From the NCBI GenBank assembly GCA_948470475.1, contig OX419335.1, positions 23,697,234-23,761,233 of the forward strand: DNA of 64,000 nt. Direction: 5' to 3'. Each line of letters begins with the position of its first letter. Position 1 is the stretch's first letter. The notes under the pieces were generated by a model that searched no databases, had not been told where the DNA came from, and saw nothing but the letters and a program-made list of their open reading frames with translations. Origin of the DNA: Galaxea fascicularis. Lineage: Eukaryota; Cnidaria; Anthozoa; Scleractinia; Euphylliidae. The position numbers and the translations under genes were made by a program. Positions 47,684 through 60,221 of the stretch are shown here, piece after piece.

Positions 47684-48493
47684 CAGTGCGTCATAACATA
47701 CAAACATGCCTACAAGGATCACCCGGTCTTCCTGGTGGGAATGGTGTCAATGGGCATAATGAGTTATCAGGTCGCGATGGACGAGGTGGGGCTAAAGGAG
47801 ATAAGGGCGTGGTAGGACCCCCGGAATCATAGAGCAGCGGGTGCGAGTGGTAAAAACGCTGGATATAAACATTGGAAGCAGTGTGCATGGAAGGTTCACG
47901 ACGATCTCGACATGGGCCTGATAAAAGTAAGTCTCTTTACGTCTTCGTGAACATAGGTATCAGATAATAATGAAGTAATAAAAAATTGAATATTTCTTCC
48001 TTTTTTTCGTCTGTAGGCGAGCTTCGGTCAAAAGCTGCAAATTAAAATTTATTGAAGAGCATGTTGCGTTGATGAAGGAGATTTTCATGCAATGCGAACT
48101 GCTTTCAGTCTTTACGGAGTTTAACTATTGCTCCTCCAATCCTTGCTGTAAGATTGCCAGTTTACAAAAATAGAGGATGACACAGCCTTGCGTGTTGTCT
48201 ACCAAGGCAAATCTCGCCTGGTGGGATGCAGCAATTGCTGTAAGCGTTGGTTCGTTACCTTCAATGGCGTCGAGTGCAGCGGTCCATTACGCATTGACGC
48301 AGCCCTTTGGATAAGCAACAGCACTGGACAGATTCATCTACCGGGGTCTGTAGATGGCTACTATGACAACATTCAAAGGGGGAACATCCGTGTGGAATCA
48401 ACACTGGAAACTGCCCTGGGTGGGGGAGTACCGATGCTGGCTGCAGATCGGTGTGTCGTCTTATCATCGAAGAACTTCCCACTCTCACAGTAA
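47684..48493 (+). pseudogene. CTHRC1: CTHRC1-like copy 2, broken
   Basis: A tandem relative of the 40.8-44.3 kb gene. Exon 2-like segment 47684-47926 (donor GTAAGT) has [13 protein letters not shown] and further Gly-X-Y triplets, with one Gly replaced by Glu (GHNELSG). After GDKGVVGPP the frame is lost at GGACCCCCGG, and a second base is missing a little further on before GASGKN. Exon 3-like segment starts at 48153, but the first base of the GAT codon is missing against copy 1 (AAG|ATTGC in place of CAG|GATTGC). It then reads CSNCCKRWFVTFNG, ECSGPLRIDAALW, and loses frame again at CGTGTGGAATC, where copy 1 has one more G. No signal-peptide exon was found. Four or more single-base losses argue for decay, although all lie in G or C runs. 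Confidence 0.8.
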
Positions 48494-51400
48494 CGAAAAG
48501 TCGGTAACATTTCGACAAGAAGTTCCTCCAAACCCAACTGACTTAACTTGACTTTCAGCCACGGCGTGGTGTTTTCTTAAGCCCCGTTGAATTTAAAAAC
48601 ATTTCCTTTGTTTTAAGTTACTATGACCAAGCCATTAGAACAGCAACACAGGATGTCTTAACCGGGCGTCGTCAAAAATTTGAACCAAGCTTTACCAACA
48701 GTAAGAGTGATATTGTTGGAGCTGAATAACAACTGAGCTGCTTGTTCATCACAAAATCTTGAATGAAAGCACTGTATTAAGAATTTATTGAAACTGTATA
48801 TTAGCTTCATAGTAAATCAGCAATATCTACTTTCTTGCCTGAGGTTTTAATTCGAACAGAATTGAAAATGCTCGCACATCCTGCAAATCTCAAGTTGTAT
48901 AAACAACTTTCCCTTTTCTTAATTAATCGCGGTTGGAAATGAATAGGACGTGACACCCTTTCTCACTTACAGTTCATTTGGGAGCCCGAAAACTGTTTGC
49001 CAATCAATTACCATTTGGTATACGATTCAATAAGATAAAGATAAACTTTAACCTATTATTGCTTTTAATTTACAAAATTACCTTAACGTTTAAGCAATTA
49101 TCTTCACAAGATAAGGTTTACAAGATTTTCTTCAAGAGATAACCTTCACAAAATAACTTTTACAAGACTCTTCACACGATTATCTATACGAGATTACCTT
49201 TGATCTTCTTAAACTAGCCGTTTAAACCATTAACTGGTTAATTGCATTTTGATACTGAAAAAGCGAATTGACGCAGTACGCCGTGAGATTTTGCCTCCTA
49301 TCCAAAAAGTGGCTTTTCAGTTTGGATAAAATCTGATCCAATCCAACTTAACAATGTAATCAACATCTAACAGTACCTTATTCACGTCCAATTTGACTTT
49401 AAAAGAGTTAAAAAATTCTTTTGTCTTTCAAATTGAACTCCAGGTGAAATGTTTTTAGTCCAGGATTAAGGAAGTGGTCCCTGAAACGTGTCATATGCCG
49501 ACAAGTTCCGGCAGTCAAACCAGCTAGTTTTACAGGCGCCTTCCGTTTTTCCTGCATAAAGTCGACGACCACGTCCTACCGAAAAAAATTAAATAGCGAA
49601 TTCCCAACGTCGGTAAATGCTACAGAACGTTAACGCCTACCGCTATCTTTTGTTCTCGTTCTGTTTGGATCTTCTCGAGTCAGGTAAAGATATTAATATA
49701 CATGCAATTAATTTCACTTGCAGCTTTTTCTGTTCGTTATCCTCAAGGCGCCAGTTACAACACTGAACAAAGCATTCGACTTAGCATTCCAGGCCTTAGA
49801 CAAGTCTTACATCCACATTGTCAGTATACAGAGGAGAACAAGGGTAATATAAGGATATATGTCGTGCTGTATACAGATCATGACCGATCAGTACATGTCA
49901 GAGGATGCCAAGACTCTTCGGGACCTGTACAATTGTGTCAGGGTACATCGTACGTGTCTCGCACTTCGAGTTCGGCTTATTCAGGTTAATGTGGCAACGT
50001 AAAAAAACTGTCAGTCACGGGCATGTACTCAGTCCGTTCATTCTTCAGGGGGTTCTTGTTCGTCATTACATTCCCCGTAAGGCATTTTGTACATGATTTC
50101 TTTAAAGCCCCCTGTGGTGTTTTTTTCTTGTTGCGCAAAGAAAAAGGAAAAACGTACCTTATCTGATGCACGGTTGCTGAAACTTTGTCTCACAATAGAC
50201 TTTACTACTCATAGCCGACATGTTTTGCACAAATCCAAAGTGTTTTAATCAGTTATTTCAGCTCATCCGATTTCATACGAGGTTTAAAAGGAGGTATATC
50301 TTAATTTTGGAAGGAATTTTGAGTTTTCCGATATTCAGAAGACAGGTCTATCTCCAACCTAACGTGTTCATAGTTCAGTTTACACATAAAATAAACTGTG
50401 TTTGAGGTAAACATAACTTATAGTCCGTAGTATATAACATCACCTAGCATAAAAGTAAATTCGCATTACAAGTTGAAAATGATCCAGGGGTTGAAAAATA
50501 TTCAAAGGCACAGCTTTCAAATTGTATGAAGGACTGTTAATTGCTATCGTACGATCAAACCTTTCTTATCACTAAAGGGCAAAATTACTTAACGCTGATT
50601 GGCTGAAACAGAGAGCATTTTTATTAGTAATCAAGTGGGCCGATTACTATGTTTTTGTAAATTAGTTCCAGCAAACTTTACAGTGACCAACGAAAATTTT
50701 TTTTTTTTAACTTTTGGCCAGGACTTTGGTTAAATCTAATTGAATCGATTGGTTGGCTGGATTTGATTGAAATTTGAATTCGCATTAAGCGGGTTTCCAA
50801 TGAGAAATGAATCTGAAACCGCATGCACGATTCCCTAATTAATTTTGCTGTGTGACTCGGGCAATTTCGGCAACTTCTGATAGGTGTTTGGATAGAAAAA
50901 AGTAAGAAAAATAGGTAAAACGTAGCAAATCCACATGTTATTTTGACGGCCCCAGCTTTCTGTCAAATTTTGACCGTTTCCTTGGTAGCGAAATTAGAAA
51001 TGCCTGTTTTCCACGTGCAAGGACAACACCAAAGAACACGTATTCTTGTCCTCAATTATTAAATACACAACTCATTTTTAAAACTAAACGTCCACAATTC
51101 CAGCAAACTTCAATCTCAGTCCATGGCTCAGCTCAGGAACGTTCCTTCTTACACCTTCCGCGGGCCGAACTACGGCCATTTGATTAGAGCTAGTTTTCGC
51201 GAATCTGTAGTTTCCTTGCTCCCGCTCGCTAGCTATTCTGGGTAATTCAACCATACTGGCCGTACGGAGCCATTTCGTAGATTTTTCATACCGGTAAGTG
51301 CCTAACCACCCAGACCTACTGGCAAAATTGGGTATTAGTTGGGTTTTTTAGAAGTCAAAACTTGCCAAAAGTACCTTAGTAAGTGCCTGAATCCATCCAC

Positions 51401-52728
51401 AGAGAGGCCAGAGAGACAACTCCTGGTCAGCCATGTTTGAAAGTAAAAACATTTGGCGTCTTAATCGCTGTGAAATGACCTCACACCTCTGGTTTTGTTC
51501 AGAGGATTGCCCCTATATACCCCTCATTCTAGCTTTATGATTTTATTTTATTATTTTATTTAACTTCGCCAAGCTGGCAGAGACACCGCAACAGCGAGTG
51601 CCTATTACTGCGGGCCCGAGACACAGGTCAGCACCAGGGGTGGTCACAACCAAGGTTCGTTACGTCCCCAGTGGTTCTTTAACGTCCCACAGAATTAATT
51701 GTAGAGAGTTGTGAGACGGGACCTTCGGTTTATCGTCCTTATCTTAGAAGACTGGGGCTTTTACAGTGGCAAATGGCTTGTGAAAACACTAATAAACCCA
51801 ATACCACCAGATTTCAGCGTACGCTCTCGAAAGCTGAACAATTAATGACGTAACAAGATAGTTTGAGTCTGCAGTTTTTCGAAACAGCAGTCTTTTCTAT
51901 TTTAGACCTTTATCTTGAAAGACAAAATGCTATTGTCATCCTACCGCTGTATTAATTGCTAGAAAATTTGACTAAAAACGCCGTCATAAAAGAGTTAAGA
52001 CGCTGCGTTATGTAGAATATTAAATGAGGGTATTCTAGTTCTTAGCGCAGTGGTCAACCAGGCAGGAAGACTGTGTAAGCTTTTAATTTTGTGTTGTGCC
52101 GTATGGTGAAACTACATACAAAATAAAATATAGAAACCGATGGAATGAAAACAGAAGCTGGAAAATACGATAAAGGAAAACAATAAAATAACAGAGAGGT
52201 GAAAACTTACATGGATGGTGCTGCGATGGGTGAGAAAACTTACAAAATTAAACAACTGTAATGGAAACTCTGCTGAAAAACTAGAAAGCACCAAGCACGG
52301 GTTGCTATAACCGAGCGGCCCTGGGAAACTGAGGTCGACCGAGTGGGTCCCAGGGCCCGCTGGTAAAGGAAACAAAACTAAGTTAGTGGAACTGTAACAT
52401 TCAGGGTGTGTCAATCCTCACTATATCAGCTGTTCATCTTGGACACGGACGTCTGGCTCTTAACTGAGATTCATTTTAACAGGTAAACTAGCTTCCATGT
52501 TCGCAAACGAATTCAATGTTTTTTTCTACTAAACTTACGTCTGACATCAAAACTGGCTTCCGTCTGACCATTCCCTTAAATTTCAGTTGTTTCATCTGTG
52601 AATGAACTTAATAGTAGCCTTTACACAGAGAAAAAGTTCCCACGCAGTTTAAAATTGACGGGGTTAAAAATTAGATATTCTAGTGGTAAATGTAAAATCA
52701 CCAGGAATTTTAGCAGATGGAATTTAAT
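48494..52728. other. Mostly unassigned DNA
   Basis: Contains one exon-like piece (49724-49984, listed separately), a degenerate run of CACAAGATAA-like words at about 49080-49210, and around 51560-51770 a stretch with ACGTCCCACAGAATTAATTG and CGTCCTTATCTTAGAAGACT that reads like a dispersed repeat but could not be delimited. Confidence 0.35.
49724..49984 (+). other. Exon-like segment of unknown identity
   Basis: Bounded by an acceptor (TTTCACTTGCAG) and a donor-like GTTAAT. One frame is open throughout (RYPQGASYNTEQSIRL and onward, about 87 codons). A second frame reads more like protein in two blocks (APVTTLNKAFDLAFQALDK, then MTDQYMSEDAKTLRDLYNC) split by one stop at about 49845. Neither is recognised. 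Could be a decayed exon. Confidence 0.25.
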
Positions 52729-53076
52729 GGCTGGTTTACACGCACGACAGAAGCATGTATACAAACATAAGCCGACGAAACGGCCTACGTTTAAACCGGT
52801 GCATGCGACGCAAACATAAGCGCACTACATTTGTGTTTGGCCTGTTTGCGAGTTCCATTCCACATTTGTGCGTCATTGCATGGTACATATAAACCGGATT
52901 GACGCATGCATACAATGTGCACAAGCTATGTTGGAATCAAATCTCAAGTTAAAAGGCAATCATGGCAATTATGCTTTCGAGCTTGTCGTCCGGTATGGAA
53001 CGTTATGCTCATACTTATCGCACGTGTAAAATTCACTGTCATTATGCTCGCGTCGTACGTGTAATATAAACCAGCC
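52729..53076. mobile_element. MITE-like element, about 348 bp
   Basis: Left end GGCTGGTTTACACGCACGAC and right end, inverted, GGCTGGTTTATATTACACGT share TIRs of about 25 bp with gaps; interior words such as GCATGCG and AAACCGG face each other. No clear target duplication. Non-coding. Confidence 0.6.
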
Positions 53077-55403
53077 CTTGATCAGCAACTCTTAAATTTT
53101 GTGTTTAGAGCACTTAAAGAGGAGTGTTGCTTTGTTGGCACATTGTTTAATTTGTTTTTTTCTTTATTATTGATGACTGTGAGTAAAAAAAAGAGTGATT
53201 TTAAGTTAATACCAAATGGCAAATCTGAATCAGCCAAATGAGCTGAGATGTGACTGTTTCAACAAACCAGGATGCCTTTTAGCGCTTGTAATGCAGTTTA
53301 TTCATAAAAGTTTGTGTTTGGTAATCATCATTTGATTGAGGTTCACAACCGCTCAGTCATGTTTAACATTCTGCTTATTTAAGTGAAGACTAAACTTCCT
53401 GCATACTTCTTACCTTTTATCTTTCCTACAGGAACATGTTCATTACAACGCTCTCTTCGCCCATTCCTTTTGTCTTTTAAGTCCAAAAAAAAAAAAAAAT
53501 GACAGAAATGAGGAAAATGAAAAGAATTTAAGTAGTCCATCGCTTTTAATCCGTTTCATAGCGATGACACAGCATGGCCAGTGACGTTTAAACTAATTCT
53601 GGGTTTTCAATGAGACAAGTAAAACATTACTGGTGGCTTTTTAATGTGATACATATCTAAGCTGTTTTTGGACAGTTGTGTTGAATTTTAGTGCCCTCAA
53701 AACTGAGGTTATGACTGTCTCCAATTCAGTTCAGTGAGCCGAGCACCTAATCATTGGCTCAAAAGTCGATTTTTCTAGGCAAACTGTTCGACTAAACTAA
53801 GTGACCACACTGAAAAGAGCATCATGAATTTTAGACCTCGGAAAGTTCCTTTAGACTCCCTTAAGTTCTATATTTGCATATATTCAGCAATGAAAGGTGA
53901 AAGTTTCAGGGAAAGCATTGCTTGGATTTCCTTGCCGGACTTTCTCTTGCGTTTTGTTTTGTTCTTCCTGTTTTCATTTCCCTTTTACCCCGATCAACAA
54001 ACAAAACAATGAGCTAGGACGATGAATCTTGCTGTGTTTCTCAAATGCAAAGAAAATATTCATTGTTTGGTTACACGTATGAATGTGCGCTTCTCTGTCA
54101 AAAATATCTCGGCTTGAATGAGGCAGCCTCCATTCATATTGAAACAACGCAGCACTTTAACTCAGAACAACTTATTCCACAGATATTTACAGGGCCCACT
54201 TCGAAATTACGATCGTATTCAAATTAACAGCAAGATCAAAGGTATCCAAGCATAAAAATTCCTCTAATTCTTCAAACTAGGGGTCTTGACGACACCATTG
54301 TATTGCGGCACGTGTGAATATCATGTTTAACAGTGATTCTTGTGAACCGAGCACGTCTCTTTTATGTTGCAGTGTGTTTAAATCAAACGTCAAGACCTTG
54401 TTTAGCACATCCACTGCATTCCACTCATACGCCCATTTTTATGATAAAATTACCTTTGTTTGACGCTAAAACACTAATACTATATATTTTACCATCACGT
54501 TTGACCAGTCAAGTGTAATATGGAAGTCAATACCAAGAGACAGGCCAAGGCACGTGACGTGGCACGAGTCGTATTAACCCTCCATGCGCCAATTAACATG
54601 ATATTACTTCAGCCCGTATTGACTAAGTAACTTTCATTTTACACTCGACAACCACAGTTAAGTTTAACTATCTTTAAAACAGCTAGAAGTTATTTTTCTC
54701 GGTAGCACTTAACGAAATGACCCGTTTGATAGCTTTGCCCAGTACTTGACATGAGGTGCTAAATTTAGCGCCTTGAAATTTATTTCCTTAACGCTAAAGC
54801 GAGTTCTGCCTTCAGTACGTTCAGTTGTACCGCACAAAGCGAAATTTGCTTAACAATATTGATATTTTTCGTTATATTTTTCGAAGTTTCAAGAAAATGT
54901 TAATCGCCACAATTGAATAATTAATTTTGCTTCCATGAACTAGCAACGTCTGGTTTCCGCGAAGCTGACGAGGCACAATTATTTCCTTAAAAAAACCACT
55001 GTGGTTTTCCCTGAGGTTTCGGCAACTTGCTTAGGTCGAGTGTTATTGCGACGTGCCGCTATGCTTGAACAAAACCAACTTCAATATCGGGCACTGAATT
55101 GATGTGAAACAATGAGAGCTGTTAAAAATAGAGGAACAAAACATTAACTGACGATTGAAGAAACCACAGCCATCCGCTTCGTGGGTGTTCATGGCAATAA
55201 CGTTCTTCAAATGAGTTATTTTGAATCGAGACATTCGGTCATTAGAAGGTAAAAGGCCGCAGGCTTCTTTTTCAGATGAAAACTCAAAGGCGAGGGAAAC
55301 CATAGCGACTGGTACACTATTCTGTTAGAATTCGAATGCGCCCGTCATCATCGCCATCACAATAATAATAATAATAACAATAATAATAATTTTGAAATCA
55401 CAG
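53077..55403. other. No gene seen
   Basis: AT-rich. A poly-A run at 53489-53501 and an AAT microsatellite at 55363-55390 just before the tentative exon are the only marked features. Confidence 0.4.
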
Positions 55404-56104
55404 ATGTATCCACGAGGGCTCAAATGACAGAAATCTTGGGGCAGCTGGTATCCTTAGACGACAGTCGGTTAGTTGAGCCTCTAAGTCCCGGGATGGGCTT
55501 GCTTTTAAATACACCCAGCAAATTAGCTGGTGAGGTAGTCCTCAATCAACACCCGATCACCCCGCCTAATACCCCATCATCGGCAGTAACTGATAATTTT
55601 GATCGATTTGAGCACTTTTGGATATTGTTTTCAAGGCCAGGGAAGGTAATATCGCTCAATTAAATTTACTTCGTCCTCATCGGAGAAAACATAGCTTTAT
55701 TCAGATTCTTATTCAGTGTCAGTGAACGCAGGCTTTCAATTTTTCATTAGGTGACTCGAAAAAAGACATTTCCCAGAGCACAAATTAAACGCATTTCTAT
55801 CTTTTCAACTATACTCTGTTACAACACACTTAGGATGTTGTTGGCAATTATGAAACGTTTACAGCATCTTAGATCTAGAAGTAAAATTAGTTTCCTTGTC
55901 TCCAGGAGTTGTGGGACTGTTGTAGATTCATGTTCTTCCCATCAAGCCCCTCGTTCTGTTATCTGGCGAGTTTACGGAATGCGTCAGTGTGTAAATCCAG
56001 CAGTAAAAGAGCCGGATCGACTGTCACTACAGTCTCACGTGCCTCAGCATTCCATATATAGCATTGTTGCGCCCGGTGGTGTGTGCACCCGAGGGGCGAA
56101 CTGA
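55404..56104 (+). CDS. Tentative two-exon gene fragment, unidentified
   Basis: 55404-55645 (acceptor AAATCACAG, donor GTAATA) and 55751-56104 (acceptor TTTTTCATTAG) are separated by a 105-bp intron and are phase-compatible (phase 1 entry, phase 0 between). They would encode about 198 residues: LGQLVSLDD, EPLSPGMGLL, HPITPPNTPSS, then FDRFEHFWILFSRPGK and a basic second part ending in VAPGGVCTRGAN before the stop. The SP/TP-rich first exon looks like a regulatory linker, but no domain is recognised and no upstream exon was found. It may equally be chance. Confidence 0.3.
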
Positions 56105-59100
56105 TTACAAATACCGATTCTGGTATATTACATAACCAGACGGATCATCTAGAAGAATTTAGTTTAGCAGAAATCTTTTGCTCTTTTGCCAAAATCAGTA
56201 ACCAACTGCTTTCAGTTACCTGTTTTGGCTTGGCTAGCTCTCTCTAGATTGACTGACCTCCTAACTCAGTTACTCCTTTCAAGATGGCTTGCAAACGTTT
56301 GGCCTTCCTCGGCTATCTATTCAACGTTATCGACAGTCCGTCTACTAGAGAAGGGTAGTTGAGGACGGAATAAGACTATAAATAAATACATTGATTTCCC
56401 AGTCATGTCAAAATATATTTCTAAGTTGTAAATGTGACACAATTATCTGGCAACTTTAACGTGACTTTGGTTCCATCTCATTTTCCATGTTTAGAGTCTC
56501 AACAACAAAAAATAGTTCATCTTGTTCGCGCCTTTATTATATTGTGAGGTTCATAGTTTAGCAATGTTTAAGCTTCCAAGTCTAGTTAGCCTTAGCTGTG
56601 GGTAATGTCGTTATTTTACGTGCGTCACCAGCGGCTAAAAAAACAACTGTTTCTTGCACATAGACTAAACAGAAAATAAAATAATCAGATTAATTGAAGA
56701 GATAATTTCCTATGGATCTTCAAGGTACTGAAAAGAAGACTTCACGAAAATCTACTTTTCCCGAGTCGGTTCTATTTATACTGGAATAAAAACACAAAAT
56801 CCGCGCACGGTCAAGTGAATGAAAACAAAAGAGCAGTAGTAAATAGGAAATAAATCAAGAGAAACATAAGTAATGCTTTTGAACGAAAACCGATTTATTA
56901 TAAGCTTACCGTTCTAGGACAGCCAAAGTTTGGAGCAATGCGCATATTCGTCCATAATCGTTACACCAGCACTGTGGTTGACTATTGTCATCCATATTAC
57001 GTAACAACGTCAGCATTCATAACACCCACTCCCTCTGGGTGTTAGGCACGTGTTAACTCTTACTCCACTTTATAATGTGCTTCAATCAAACGAACTGGAA
57101 TTAACCTTGTCTGTGTCAACTCAGGATCATCAGACACTGAGGATAAGGAATTCATTAGACCTGAACAAATATGTATACCATCTACGAAGCAGACGAAGAC
57201 TGACGAGATTATTGGAATAGAACACATGTGAATGTACCCAAGCAGCTGGTTTCTCCTGCACTTCAAATAAGGTAAGATCTTGTGGCAGTAATTAATTTGA
57301 ACTCATTCACTCTTGATTCTGTACATCATTTGATACTTTGTGCCAACATTCTCGTGGCGCATTGCTACATCAATGTTGAGTTGTTTTATTTCTATGTCAA
57401 TGTGCCCCAAATCTAAGGTTTTGTCCTCCGATGGCGAAAGACTATTTGATAAGGAGTCCGTGCTTATAAGACCTCGCTCAAGTTACTTTCAAATCAGTTG
57501 TGGCAAAATTAATGCCGTATCAATTAATCTTCCCCCCAGGGACAACGTCCACCATTGAAATGGAATCTTTAGGCCTTTCATTGATTGCCATGCAACTGTT
57601 TATGTTTAGGAACCCGATTGTTTCTGCGCATTAGCTAATTTCTACACTTTAGCAAAGACGATCGATAATATTGTAAGTGTGGGTTGAAAAAAAAAAAAAA
57701 CTAAGGTGCATTTATATAAACTGGCTCGGCTCAAACTCCCAAAACTCTAATATCATTATGTGGATTTGAAAGCTTGAATCAAGAATTTTGATAAAGTAAG
57801 AAATTCGTGATAAAATCTTTTTGTGCTCTGCAGATGGGCATATGAGACACGTGAGCGCCTCTCACACATGATGGCGCCACTATTATCTGATTTCACGCTG
57901 ATGGTATAAGCTGTTAAAAGATCTTTAGTAATAAAGTGGTTATTTTGTAACTTCGTTTTTGGAAGATGATTGAAAGTGCAATGCCGACACGAACCCAGGA
58001 ATCGCTCGGAGTTAATGACCAACGTATCTTCTAGTTACATTGTTGAGCTTTATAAATGGGGTTCAGTGCAATCAACGAATCGCTTTGTATTACAAAGAGC
58101 AAAAACTGGCCGATTGTTTTGGTTCGAAAACGAAATCCTGAAGTGTAGGCCATTCAAAATGAAAGCTTATACCATAAACTTCACCTGAGGTCATTGTTCT
58201 GTGCAACGGCTCAGTGGTTATGGTAGTGAGTCGTTGGCCGAGGAAAATATGCAGGGTGACTCGTCAAGCGATGGAAATATGATATCATTGCATAGCACCA
58301 GTTCTAGTTTCAATTTTTGTTTCCCGTGACCAGATGGAATTGCCCTTTGGACTATTTGTATATTCATTGATCTCCCTTATTTATAATTGTTTGTTAATAT
58401 GGATGGTATCAGATATAATTTTACTATCGGCGACAAGTATTAAGCTCTATTTACGAACTTCCGCTGCCCCCTACACATCTCAGCTTGGAAGCCGGAAAAA
58501 CAGCTCAGTAGAACTTTTAAGAACAAAACACAACAGTACGCAGATCAGTTTACTAAAACTTGCGCCTATATAGGTTGGATGTCTGTGGACAACCAATTCT
58601 TTGACTGATCGCTAATTTGCATTTGTAAACCTAGAATTATAGACCGCCGAAGACCTCCTAGTCGATCGGCATAGCCCGAAGTAAAGTGAGAGTGGATGTT
58701 ACCCCATGTAATCACAGATCATCACAGCACCTGTAGCATCTTATCTTTCCGCCTAAGCTAGTCAGTTTCCTTTGCATCACTGAGGAAACAATAAAGGCTT
58801 TTTTCTTGTAACACAAAGCATGCGCTATGACGTGACAAGAATGGAATTATTCACGGTTGAGGTTTGTGAGAATCAAAAGAATAGAGGCAGTAAAGACGCA
58901 AACCGCAATCACTGCGCCATTGAAAACGGGTGGTCACAAAGGAATAGGGTCACAATTTGCTCGACACGTTGGCCAAGCGTGTGAAACTCGGAAACAACTT
59001 TCACATTTACAGGATACTCTGATTAAGTTGTTACCGCGTCAGTATAGGAAAGAACTCCCATTTGGACCACTGGGTCAGTTTTTCATAATTAGAAATGAAA

Positions 59101-60221
59101 CGGAAAAGAATTAAACACTTGGGCTTTACAGTTCTGATTGGCATCTTAACTTTGACAAGTCTACTTTGTTAGTTCCTTAGCCTTTAATTAGCTCTAACCA
59201 AAGAAGGTTTTTTTTGTTAATCTTCAGCTTTTGTTGAGTTCATTATAGGTCCGAGAGTTAAGGGGACGTCACTCTAATTTAAATGTTGTCAATGGCCGAA
59301 ATGACAAGTTGCTGTTTATTATTTGCACTAGTCTGAAACTACCATAAAAGAGATTAAGTTATTTAGGTCAACACTTCTCTGAATACAGGACTTGTGAAAC
59401 AGAATAAAGGTTTATGTTTATCAAAAAGTAACTCTATACATGTACATGATTCAGTGTTCGAGGCAAGCTTGTGCAACTCAGTCTCTTTGGAAAAACATTT
59501 GTGATAAGTGATAAATAGCTAAACAAAAGTTAAGCGACAATCAGGCGGTTGTCCGCAAGGGACAATAAACCTTTGAACAAAGAGCAACTTTAAACCAATG
59601 GGATTGAAAGATGCCATCTCAAAGGGTCGGTGGATAATGTAATTGCTACAACATTTGCATTCTCAAAGAATTGATACATACTTGACATACAATGGTTATG
59701 ATTTAATTGCAGTAAATGACGTGAGTGTATTGAACCAGCATTGAGTGGTTAAAGAAAAATGCTGTTGCTTTGGTTTAGGCCTAGTTGTACAATTACATAG
59801 ACAAAACGAACTGCGTGCCACGACGTTTCTTTCGAGTCGCGCCAACCAGACGAGTGAAACCTATACCCTGGCTATTTATATCATTATATCAGTTTGGAAA
59901 CTAAATACTAGCGCAGTTGGACGTAGGCATACGATGTAGATAAATATTGATTGTTCCGGTCTACATTATATTGCAAGAGCCAAACTTGTTCAGGTGAGCC
60001 CATGGCAACTATCTTCCAGTTATGCACCTTTCTCTTAATGTATATCTTTCCGGCATTTTTTGGGATCGGGCAGGGCTCGCTATTTCTATTGACAAACCAT
60101 TAAGCACACATTTTAATCGTGTCATCGGTACCTCCCACAGGCCTGTGTACAAAGTGACAAAGTGATGCAAATTTGCCAAGAGGAGTTTGAAAGCCTTGTT
60201 GTTGTCTGAGTCAAAGCTGAA
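56105..60221. other. No gene seen; upstream flank of the 848-codon frame
   Basis: No recognisable coding sequence. A possible splice acceptor (ACCTCCCACAG, ending 60140) lies 80 bases before the next start codon and could mark the end of an intron in its 5' UTR. TATA-like words occur throughout, so no promoter can be named. Confidence 0.4.

Noticed and set aside
58857..59114. 85-codon plus-strand frame with basic composition
   Set aside because: No splice context, no recognisable motif, no neighbours.
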